From assembly GCA_964505385.1 (NCBI GenBank), contig CAZDIA010000070.1, positions 1-12,696 of the forward strand: 12,696 nucleotides of DNA, given 5' to 3'. A program made the translations under genes and the position numbers. Positions 6,234 to 12,669 of the stretch are shown one piece after another. The notes below the pieces were generated by a model. The model made no database searches, was not told the DNA's origin, and saw only the letters and a program-made list of their open reading frames with translations. The stretch is from SLJN01 sp964505385 (lineage in GTDB: Bacteria; Bacteroidota; Rhodothermia; Balneolales; Natronogracilivirgulaceae). How positions within the stretch are numbered: position 1 is the stretch's first letter; each line of letters opens with the position of its first letter.

Positions 6234-7244
6234 TTAATTACTGATAGCTACAATTCGGGCATTATCGGAAACAAACAGGTTGTTTTCAAGCATATCCCGC
6301 ACGCTACTGCTGTGTTGGACTTTTATAGTACCCATAAGTTCTTCATTTTCGATTTCAGCTTCGCTATCCTGGCCGCCAATCATGATACCGCCAAATACAT
6401 TCACAGTTCCTTTTATGTCAATGGTTCCCTTGCTCAGGATATATCCGTAAAATTCAAAATTGCCTTTTCCATCAAAGGTAACGTTTACTCCCTCCGGAAC
6501 GACCATAATACCACCCATGGGTTCCTCACCTCCGGCGAACTTCTCATCTGAATCCAGAACCATAACTCTCGGATTGGACTTGGTACCATAATTGGTCTCA
6601 TAATCAAACGGATCACCTATGTCCTTAAATTCATCATATATCTCATCAAACTCATCTTCGCTCAGATCCTCATCCTGTTTAAAGTCTTCCGGCTCTCCTT
6701 CGATTTCGGGATTGCCGGTTTCATCCACTACTTCCTCTCTTTCCCGTCTTGAGATCATTCCGGGGATATCTTCTTCCTCATCCACATCATAACCGGAAAC
6801 GGTTACATTACCCCGAATATCTACTATCGAACCGTCGTCATATACGCCGATTGCTGCATCCGGTGCCGGTACCTCCACCTGATGAGTCGTCACAATAGCG
6901 TCTGCCTCATATTGCTGTTCGCCATAGCCGGTAGCAACTGATAAAATGCGGCTCTGACCGGCTGGAAGGTTCATTTCTCCTCCCCCGTCCATCGTCACAT
7001 TCACCGTGATACCATTGTCCCTGTTCAACTCGAGTGCGGAAAACTCATCTTCGCCGGTTCCCTCCTGTACATACTTCCGCAAACCTTTATCAAGCCCGTT
7101 CAACGCCTGATTGCGTAAATCGGTTTGCTGATACTCATTCACATTCATGTTATTAAGCAAATCTACGCGCTGCCACGCTCCGAGCTGAGCCAGCCCGACG
7201 ATTACTATCAACCCTCCTACTATGATGATTAACGGACGCCCCAT
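6234..7244 (-). CDS. PilX-like minor pilin, tandem copy 1
   Basis: This 336-residue first member of the array shares its N-terminal ~50 residues almost exactly with copy 2: membrane helix MGRPLIIIVGGLIVIVGLAQ, then AWQRVDLLNNMNVNEYQQTD. The start is fixed by AGGAGG just before the ATG and by an in-frame TAA six codons further up with no start between. A PDAAIGVYDDGSIVDIRGN block sits mid-protein. A Glu/Asp-rich central part (EEEDIPG, then EPEDFKQDEDLSEDEFDEIYDE) and a Gly-rich C-terminal strand repeat (GGIMVVPEG, GNFEFYGYILSKGTIDIKG, VNVFGGIMIGG) follow. There is no prepilin leader or Glu at +5. It begins 10 bases after the PilW-like gene, whose stop overlaps its ribosome site, so the two are co-translated. 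The position after PilV-like and PilW-like genes supports a PilX/GspK-type role in initiating or tipping a filament, but this is inference. Confidence 0.82.
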   Translation of the reverse strand: MGRPLIIIVGGLIVIVGLAQLGAWQRVDLLNNMNVNEYQQTDLRNQALNGLDKGLRKYVQEGTGEDEFSALELNRDNGITVNVTMDGGGEMNLPAGQSRILSVATGYGEQQYEADAIVTTHQVEVPAPDAAIGVYDDGSIVDIRGNVTVSGYDVDEEEDIPGMISRREREEVVDETGNPEIEGEPEDFKQDEDLSEDEFDEIYDEFKDIGDPFDYETNYGTKSNPRVMVLDSDEKFAGGEEPMGGIMVVPEGVNVTFDGKGNFEFYGYILSKGTIDIKGTVNVFGGIMIGGQDSEAEIENEELMGTIKVQHSSSVRDMLENNLFVSDNARIVAISN

Positions 7245-7254
7245 GATATCCTCC

Positions 7255-7854
7255 TCACAAGTTTAAATTTGGTGGTACGATGGTTGTCTCAACACGGGTT
7301 CTGATGGCTCCGTCCCCGTATTGCTCGCGCGGAAAAGTTTCTATAAATAATCCGATTTGTCTTATCGATGATTTATCCGGGATATCACCCAGATCATTAC
7401 CCTGCGAATCATAAAAGAAAAAACGCGAGTTTTCACTCAGATTATGGCTTACAGTTATTCTTCTTTGCTCTTCACCGCTGGGCCCGATAATCCGCCTTTC
7501 GAGCCGGTACTTCTGCACACCGTCCTCCATTTCTCCCTCGAGAATCAACCAACGGGTCCTTCGCCGGTCTGAGGGACTGTCACAATCGTCTGCATCATCC
7601 GGGCAATACTCGACTTCGACACGGGCGCTGTCAATTTCGGAACGAAAATTATCTCCGGGCTCCTCATATCCCGTCCGGTACCCGGTCATCCTCAAGTCGT
7701 CTTTGAGATACTCTATAGCGGTGTTGCTACTAATCCTGCTTGTTTCATATACCGATAACTCCCCGGAGCTCTGGCTCACATTCAGCAAAAACGCCCCGAT
7801 GGAAATCATCAGAATACCCCCTACGACTACTCCTATGACATATCCGATATTCAT
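7255..7854 (-). CDS. PilW/GspJ-like minor pilin
   Basis: This 199-residue protein has a membrane helix from residue 3 to 24 (GYVIGVVVGGILMISIGAF). It continues into an amphipathic helix with SRISSNTAIEYLKDDLRMTGYRTG (39-62), very like the conserved I-x3-mRmAGY region of PilW. The remainder is an acidic beta-rich domain with Cys84 and Cys91, which could form a disulfide. It ends IRTRVETTIVPPNLNL, similar to the usual PilW C-terminus. The start cannot be further upstream: TGA lies two codons before the ATG, and the ATG overlaps the previous gene's stop (ATGA). A class III prepilin leader is therefore absent. In the family PilW is part of the minor-pilin complex that primes assembly. PilW versus GspJ cannot be separated here. 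Confidence 0.72.
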   Translation of the reverse strand: MNIGYVIGVVVGGILMISIGAFLLNVSQSSGELSVYETSRISSNTAIEYLKDDLRMTGYRTGYEEPGDNFRSEIDSARVEVEYCPDDADDCDSPSDRRRTRWLILEGEMEDGVQKYRLERRIIGPSGEEQRRITVSHNLSENSRFFFYDSQGNDLGDIPDKSSIRQIGLFIETFPREQYGDGAIRTRVETTIVPPNLNL

Positions 7855-8372
7855 GACTCACCCTCTCTTTCTTCGCGGTTAAGACGCTCATTTTGTATCA
7901 ATCTGGTATACTGCTGCTCGAGTTTAATACGCTGTGATTCCACCAGATTCCGGATGTATTGCATGAACAGCCGCTCCGGCCGCTTGCGAAAATATTCCTG
8001 AATCCGATTTCGCTCGAACCTCAAAAGTACCACCGGCTCTTCCGTTTTGCCGGTATTGAGATGTAGCCCCGGGCGCATGACAAAGGTCTCGCCGAGAAAA
8101 TCTCCCGGATGCGCCAGTTCCAGCAGCTCCTCATGTTTATACAGCGAAACCGAGCCGCTCACAACGAGCCAACCCGCGTCTACTTCGTCTTTCTGCTCCC
8201 GGAATAATGTAGCTCCCTCGTCAAATTCAACCAAATCCCCGGAATTCAGAAAATCCCGCAGCTCCTCAGCTCCGAAATTCCGCATCATCTGCGGCACCGG
8301 ATCCAGAACGCCAAGTACCCGCTGATCTTTCAGCGGCGCTTGCCGGCTACTATGTTCGCTTGCTGTTTGCAT
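7851..8372 (-). CDS. Cyclic-nucleotide-binding-fold protein without DNA-binding domain
   Basis: In this 173-residue protein, residues ~40-130 form a CRP-type cNMP-binding beta barrel (LVEFDEGATLFREQ, GWLVVSGSVSLYKHEELLEL, PGDFLGETFVM). This is followed by a helical region at about 131-170 and no helix-turn-helix. GET at 94-96 is where the GE of the phosphate-binding cassette should be. The cassette Arg (the RS/RT of CRP) is not evident, the matching stretch reading LHLNTGKTEEP, so ligand binding may be lost or altered. The ATG has no clear Shine-Dalgarno sequence and an AT-rich leader. Its stop overlaps the start of the PilW-like gene by four bases, so it is tied to pilus synthesis. A plausible role is a cytoplasmic sensor or protein-protein adaptor for the machine, as inferred from position only. 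Confidence 0.78.
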   Translation of the reverse strand: MQTASEHSSRQAPLKDQRVLGVLDPVPQMMRNFGAEELRDFLNSGDLVEFDEGATLFREQKDEVDAGWLVVSGSVSLYKHEELLELAHPGDFLGETFVMRPGLHLNTGKTEEPVVLLRFERNRIQEYFRKRPERLFMQYIRNLVESQRIKLEQQYTRLIQNERLNREEREGES

Positions 8373-8400
8373 TAGTGATTAAATTAAATAAGACGAACTG

Positions 8401-8432
8401 AAAACTTATAAAATCTGCTACTTAAAGCCAAA
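8401..8432 (-). promoter_or_regulatory. Possible promoter of the 8372-to-1 gene cluster
   Basis: On the minus strand TTTG (8432-8429) and TAAGTTTT (8408-8401) are separated by 20 bases, about 30 bases before the ATG at 8372. This loosely fits the TTTG/TAnnTTTG pattern of Bacteroidota sigma-A promoters; TATAAG at 8410-8405 would also serve as a sigma-70-like -10. A promoter is needed here because a terminator precedes the cluster. It was assigned by eye and is weak. Confidence 0.3.
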
Positions 8433-8483
8433 TTTTTGTTGGTTATTGTAAAAGGTATTGGGTGGATGATCCGTACCCCCAGC

Positions 8484-8677
8484 TGTCACCCCGACCGACT
8501 CCCGTGCGCAGCGTAGCGAAGTCACGGGGGGAGTAGAGGGGTCTGTCATGGCACGATTTGTGCCGTGCTACTGATCGAGGCTTTGGAAAATTAATTGCTT
8601 CACAGATCCCTCCGCTCCATCGCGACAGCATTCGAAACCATCGCCGGAACCGGGGCGCGATTTCGGTCGGGATGACA
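8484..8677. repeat. ~194-bp inverted-repeat intergenic element (MITE/REP-like)
   Basis: The ends are inverted copies: TGTCACCCCGACCGA at 8484-8498 and its complement TCGGTCGGGATGACA at 8663-8677 (14 of 15 pair). Inner arms GGAGTAGAGGGGTCTGT (8530-8546) and ACAGATCCCTCCGCTCC (8602-8618) also pair (14 of 17). A small central hairpin, GGCAC-5 bases-GTGCC, lies at 8550-8564. The whole can fold into a long imperfect stem. Words such as GTCATCCCGACCG and GGAGGGATCTGT are ones I recall as dispersed repeats in Bacteroidota-type genomes, but that is memory, not a search. It separates the PilV-like gene from the rest of the cluster. Open frames crossing it (for example 8443-8748 minus) look spurious. 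Confidence 0.7.
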
Positions 8678-8762
8678 AACGAAAGCGTACTCGCGAAGCA
8701 TGACCCGCGAGCACCTCCTAAACCAATATATCCGATTCCGTTTTCCATTTATCTCACACTTC

Positions 8763-8807
8763 AAAAGTTTAAAACACCCTCACCTTTTAGGGGTTAAGAT
8801 GAGGGTG
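8763..8807 (-). terminator. Intrinsic terminator after the PilV-like gene
   Basis: On the minus strand CACCCTCA (8807-8800) pairs perfectly with TGAGGGTG (8782-8775), eight base pairs with a 17-base loop, followed by TTTTAAACTTTT. It begins 21 bases after the stop of the PilV-like gene. The loop contains a TTTTAGGGGTTAA repeat (8785-8797). It would end the pilC-pilB-PilV transcript. Confidence 0.7.
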
Positions 8808-8828
8808 CTTATGGGACATCTGTTGAAC

Positions 8829-9326
8829 TCAATATTCATATGATGTGCGCTGGGCTACCAACTCTACATCCCCATCGGTATCCAGCGACTCAACAGTGAC
8901 CCGAATCTGTTTGTGGAATGAGGGGCCGGTGCCGACTACAACATCCGGGTCAACCTCATCCAGCCATTGCAGCTCCACTTCGCGGCGCCAGCTACCCTGC
9001 TCAGTTCTAACCGTATCGACATACCCGTGAAAATGATCCATACCGGTGAACTGGGTAAGCTGAGCGTCATCCGGTGCTCCGCCAAGATCATTGAAATCAT
9101 CAGGCCAGGTCGGGTTTTCAAGATCCTCGTCGTATACTGCGGAGTTGAAAGTCCTCGAGCGGGCTATGTTTACCATTTCTTCAGCAAGCTCCACAGCCTG
9201 CGATTCCTGATCTACATTCACCATCGCGCGCTGGTTGCCGTAAATTACCGGCAATGTGCTCGTTAAGATAATGCCGAACAACATTACGGCACCGACTACC
9301 AGTATTAAATTTGATGCATCAGCCAT
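8829..9326 (-). CDS. PilV/GspI-like minor pilin
   Basis: This protein has 165 residues. After MADASN a hydrophobic helix spans residues 7-28 and continues into ESQAVELAEEMVNIARSRTFNS (41-62). That is the A-x-x-LA-E-x-(I/M)-x-x-x-R pattern typical of PilV/MshD/GspI proteins. The globular part is acidic, with HFHGYVDTVRTEQGSWRRE in the middle and a final strand-rich segment (KQIRVTVES, VELVAQRTSYEY). GGAG sits eight bases before the ATG. An in-frame TGA nine codons upstream, with no start codon between, fixes the start, so no prepilin leader is present. It follows pilB after 133 bases and is followed by a terminator. It is probably a minor pilin of the same machine; a major-pilin role cannot be excluded. 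Confidence 0.68.
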   Translation of the reverse strand: MADASNLILVVGAVMLFGIILTSTLPVIYGNQRAMVNVDQESQAVELAEEMVNIARSRTFNSAVYDEDLENPTWPDDFNDLGGAPDDAQLTQFTGMDHFHGYVDTVRTEQGSWRREVELQWLDEVDPDVVVGTGPSFHKQIRVTVESLDTDGDVELVAQRTSYEY

Positions 9327-9406
9327 AGCGTTTGCTCCTATTCGGCTGTCCGCTCAAAGCGGGCTGTCGAATTTTTCGGTTTTTGTTCGTCGTTATTCGT
9401 TTGACG

Positions 9407-9436
9407 TCCCGAGGTTCGCCTGCGGCTCACTCGGGA
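9407..9436. other. GC-rich hairpin in the pilB-PilV gap
   Basis: TCCCGAG (9407-9413) pairs with CTCGGGA (9430-9436) around a GC-rich 16-base loop. No T-run follows on the minus strand, so complete termination between pilB and the PilV-like gene is not expected. It may attenuate or stabilise the transcript. No start or gene was found in the 133-base gap. Confidence 0.4.
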
Positions 9437-9459
9437 TTTCGCTTCGCTTATTTGTTGAT

Positions 9460-11304
9460 TTACACGCCTGTCGGCGGAGTTGAGTTTAGTTCGGGATTCG
9501 GTTTTGATTGTTCTTCTTCGAATTCTTCGTCGAGGGTGGTGGCGAGGACTTCTTCTATGGTGGTATCGCCGTTTTTGACGCGTTCGAGGCCGGACTGCCT
9601 CAGCGTCAGCATGCCGTTTTTGATGGCGGTATCACGAATGCCTTCTTCGTCGATGTTGTCGCCGGAGTCGTATATCAGCTTTTTGATATTTTTCTTGAAG
9701 TAGAGGGATTCGTGGATCGCTATACGCCCTTTGTAACCGTGGTGGCAGTTCTCGCACCCCACCGCTTCGTAAATGGTGTGATTTTTCAAATCTTCGTCCG
9801 TCATGCCGATACGTTTCGCCAGCTCCATATCGAGATCATCACCTACCGGCCGGCGGCAATGCTTGCACAGCCGCCGTAGCAGTCGCTGAGCCATCACCAG
9901 GTTAATGGCGTTGGCAATCAGGAACGGCTCCACGCCCATCTTGAACAGCCGCGCCACCGCGCTCGGGGCGTCGTTGGTGTGAAGCGTGGAAAACGTGAGG
10001 TGACCCGTATTCGCCAGCTTAATCGCAATCTCGGCGGTGAGCAGGTCACGGATCTCACCTACCAGCACGATATCCGGGTCGTGACGCAGAATACCGCGCA
10101 TCGCATCCTCAAAGGTCATCCCCTCGTTCAGCCGCAGCTGCCGGGCGCCCTTGATCAGGTACTCCACCGGCTCCTCTACGGTAAGCACGTTTCTCGACGG
10201 ATCAATCACCGAGTAGAGCGCCGCCACCAGCGAGGTGGACTTACCGCTACCCGTCGGCCCGGTGATAATCACAATGCCGGACGGCTTCTGGATCGCGTTC
10301 ACAAAATCGGTGTACGACTGGTTCTGAAGGCCGAGCTTGTTCAGGTCGGTGATCACCTTGCGGTCGTCGAGCACCCGGATCACGATAGACTCGAACTTCC
10401 GGGAAAACTCGCTGCCCACCATCGGCATGATCGAAACCCGGTAGCGCAGCATCGCGTTGTCGATTTTCCGCTGGATGAATCCGTCCTGCGAGATATCCCG
10501 CTTGAAACGGTCTACATTCTGCGACTTGTCTTTTACCACCGCGGCGATCGCTTCCGGCTTGATATTGCTTTGCGTCATCCATAGCCGCAGCTTGCCGTCG
10601 AACCGGAACAGGATGTCGGTGTTGTTGCCGGTGCCGGGGATGATGTGGATATCACTCGCGTTCTGGCGCACCGCTTCGACCAGCATCCCCTCAACCAGCG
10701 AGTTGAGCATGCTTTTGTTGATCTCCGCGTCCAGCTCCTCTTCGTTGATGGTACCGGATTCCACCTCCTCGAGCTCCGGCTCTTCCAGCTCGTAATCCTC
10801 GAGCATCTCCAGAAACTCATTGGTGCTGTCGTGCACCTTCTCAATGAGCTGATCCATAAACTCCTCTTTGGCGTAGATCAGCTCGTACTGTTTTACGGGG
10901 ATGCGCGTGGCAAGATCGGCCAGAGCCGGGTCGGCCGGGTCGGCCGCCACGATTTCGATTTTCTGGTTGCGGCGCCGGTACGGCAGCGCCTTGCGGTGTA
11001 CCAGCTCTTCATAGAGCCGTTCGGGCAGCGCGGCCACCAGCTTCTTGATCTCATCCACCAGCTCGTTGGTGATCTTCTTGTTCGGGTCCACCCGCCGGAT
11101 GGCGTAAATCTCGCAGACGGTAAGCATGATCTGATGCTTATCCACATTCAGATCCTCGGCAAGGATGGTCTGCAGGCGCCGGCGCACCGAGACCGGCTCG
11201 CGCTCCTGCGTTTCGATCGCTTTGCGCAGCTGCTCTTGGGTGATAACCCCGTGCTCCACGAGGTTGCGCCCGAGTAAATGCCGTATGTTGGGTTGTACTG
11301 CCAT
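9460..11304 (-). CDS. pilB: PilB/GspE-type assembly ATPase
   Basis: The length, 614 residues, is normal for the family. Residues ~1-165 form an MshEN/T2SSE N-terminal region with LLGRNLVEHGVITQEQLRKA (10-29). The catalytic part has SDIHIIP (217-223), Walker A GPTGSGKST (349-357), Asp box TVEEPVEY (375-382), Walker B DPDIVLVGEIRD (409-420) and His box GHLTFSTLHT (434-443). The tetracysteine metal site of assembly ATPases is complete (Cys480, Cys483, Cys517, Cys520). The usual LRQDP reads LRHDP. An acidic linker (164-193, rich in Glu) joins the two halves. It powers subunit extraction and polymerisation at the inner membrane with PilC. It starts six bases after the pilC stop, with only a weak GGAA-type ribosome site. 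Family assignment is certain; PilB versus GspE is decided by the PilT and PilO neighbours. Confidence 0.96.
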   Translation of the reverse strand: MAVQPNIRHLLGRNLVEHGVITQEQLRKAIETQEREPVSVRRRLQTILAEDLNVDKHQIMLTVCEIYAIRRVDPNKKITNELVDEIKKLVAALPERLYEELVHRKALPYRRRNQKIEIVAADPADPALADLATRIPVKQYELIYAKEEFMDQLIEKVHDSTNEFLEMLEDYELEEPELEEVESGTINEEELDAEINKSMLNSLVEGMLVEAVRQNASDIHIIPGTGNNTDILFRFDGKLRLWMTQSNIKPEAIAAVVKDKSQNVDRFKRDISQDGFIQRKIDNAMLRYRVSIMPMVGSEFSRKFESIVIRVLDDRKVITDLNKLGLQNQSYTDFVNAIQKPSGIVIITGPTGSGKSTSLVAALYSVIDPSRNVLTVEEPVEYLIKGARQLRLNEGMTFEDAMRGILRHDPDIVLVGEIRDLLTAEIAIKLANTGHLTFSTLHTNDAPSAVARLFKMGVEPFLIANAINLVMAQRLLRRLCKHCRRPVGDDLDMELAKRIGMTDEDLKNHTIYEAVGCENCHHGYKGRIAIHESLYFKKNIKKLIYDSGDNIDEEGIRDTAIKNGMLTLRQSGLERVKNGDTTIEEVLATTLDEEFEEEQSKPNPELNSTPPTGV

Positions 11305-11310
11305 AATGAA

Positions 11311-12657
11311 TTACATTCCCATTCCGCCGGAATCGGGTTGGATGAGGGCTGCTTCGGAGGAAACAACCGTTATAAATGTTAGCACGATCAAAATCAGGAC
11401 GTTGACGCCGAGGTTGATCATCTCCACCACCGCGTCCATTTTGTAGGTGGTCTGGGTTTGGTAGTAGTCGGCAAGCTGTTTGGCGTTTTCTTTCAGCGAG
11501 CCCGACTCCGCACCAAGGCGGAAGCGGCTCAGCGCCGACCTCGGAAACACTTTGGTCTGCTCCAGCGACTCGATCAGCCCGGCGCCGTCTTCCAGCATCC
11601 GCCGGATGGCGACATACTTCACCTGATGCTCGATGTACTTGTTGCGGCACGCCTCGGCCGCTACGCGCATCACGTCCACATTCTGGCCGGAGCCGCTGTA
11701 GAGCGTGTAGAAAACGCGGGAAAAAATTTCGATACTGGTTTTGTGCATCAGGTCGCCGATGACCGGGATTTTTATCAGGTTTTTATCCAGCCATTTCCGC
11801 CCTTCGGTGGTGCGCGAGGCCGCGAACGTGCCGGCAAACGGCGCTATGATAACCAACGTGATCAACCACCACCAATCCTGCAGCCAGTAGCTCCATTCGA
11901 GGGTGGCGGCTGTCATGGGCGGGAGCTGGATGTTAAATTCCAGAAACATCTCCGCGGTGGCGGGGAAAATGTAGCCTACGTAGAAGATCACCACACCGAT
12001 AACCGCCAGCAGCGTGATGGTCGGCATAAGCAGGGCGCGGCGCAGGTTCTTGCGGAACTGCGCGTCGCGCTCCATGAAGTTGGCGGTGGATTCAAATACC
12101 TCCGCCATATTACCACTGGTGGAGGCGACGCCGAGCATATAGGAGGCGAACCGGCCGAACACCTTTTCATGCTTGCCGTACACCTCGTCGCCCTCCTTGC
12201 CTTCGCGCAGGTCGTTCTGGATCTGCTTGATCGTCTCCTTCATCCGCTTGTTGTGCGTATCCTCATAGAGGAGGGTGAGTATCTCGTCGAAGCCGAGTTT
12301 CTGGTTGAGCAGATCGGAGCAGAGGCGGATAAACGAGACCACCTCCTGCTGCGGCACGCCCCCTTTGAAGTCGAGGAGCTTGCGCTGCACTTTGACGTCG
12401 CTGTAGCCCATCCGCTGCAGAGCCTGCTTAAGCTCATCAGCGGTGTAGGCTTCCTGCTCGCCGGATACTTTGGCCGCGCCGTTCTGCTTCGCCTTAAACT
12501 CGAAAATCTGCTTTTTATCCAGCGACTTGAACGTGATCGGCTTGCTCTGCACAAGCCGGTCGACGCGCTTTTTCGCCTCCCGGTACGATTCCGCCTCAAA
12601 CTCGGTCTGCACGGTCTTGCCGTTTTTCGATATGCCGGTAAAGCGGTAGAGTTCCAT
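11311..12657 (-). CDS. pilC: PilC/GspF-type inner-membrane platform protein
   Basis: This 448-residue protein has two T2SSF repeats. The first (about 105-230) contains FIRLCSDLLNQKLGFDEIL and LGVASTSGNMAEVFESTA. The second (about 308-432) contains EIFSRVFYTLYSGSGQNVDV and RLGAESGSLKENAKQLADYY. Membrane helices lie at about 208-231, 264-280 and 412-434. The N-terminal ~100 residues (LYRFTGISKNGKTVQTEFEAES) are the usual cytoplasmic extension. PilC anchors the PilB and PilT ATPases and moves pilin subunits. AGGGAGG eight bases before the ATG is a strong ribosome site (12663-12669). It is immediately followed by pilB. Whether it is first in its operon cannot be told, since only 39 bases upstream are visible. 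Confidence 0.96.
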   Translation of the reverse strand: MELYRFTGISKNGKTVQTEFEAESYREAKKRVDRLVQSKPITFKSLDKKQIFEFKAKQNGAAKVSGEQEAYTADELKQALQRMGYSDVKVQRKLLDFKGGVPQQEVVSFIRLCSDLLNQKLGFDEILTLLYEDTHNKRMKETIKQIQNDLREGKEGDEVYGKHEKVFGRFASYMLGVASTSGNMAEVFESTANFMERDAQFRKNLRRALLMPTITLLAVIGVVIFYVGYIFPATAEMFLEFNIQLPPMTAATLEWSYWLQDWWWLITLVIIAPFAGTFAASRTTEGRKWLDKNLIKIPVIGDLMHKTSIEIFSRVFYTLYSGSGQNVDVMRVAAEACRNKYIEHQVKYVAIRRMLEDGAGLIESLEQTKVFPRSALSRFRLGAESGSLKENAKQLADYYQTQTTYKMDAVVEMINLGVNVLILIVLTFITVVSSEAALIQPDSGGMGM

Positions 12658-12663
12658 ATTCAG

Positions 12664-12669
12664 CCTCCC
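12664..12669 (-). promoter_or_regulatory. Ribosome binding site of pilC
   Basis: GGGAGG on the minus strand lies about six bases before the ATG at 12657. It is one of the strongest Shine-Dalgarno matches in the window and supports the chosen start. Confidence 0.7.

Noticed and set aside
8443..8748. A 101-codon minus-strand open frame in the intergenic region
   Set aside because: It runs through the inverted-repeat element and has no domain; open frames crossing such repeats are commonly spurious.
9979..10584. A 201-codon plus-strand open frame
   Set aside because: It is antisense to the catalytic core of pilB, with no domain or ribosome site evident.
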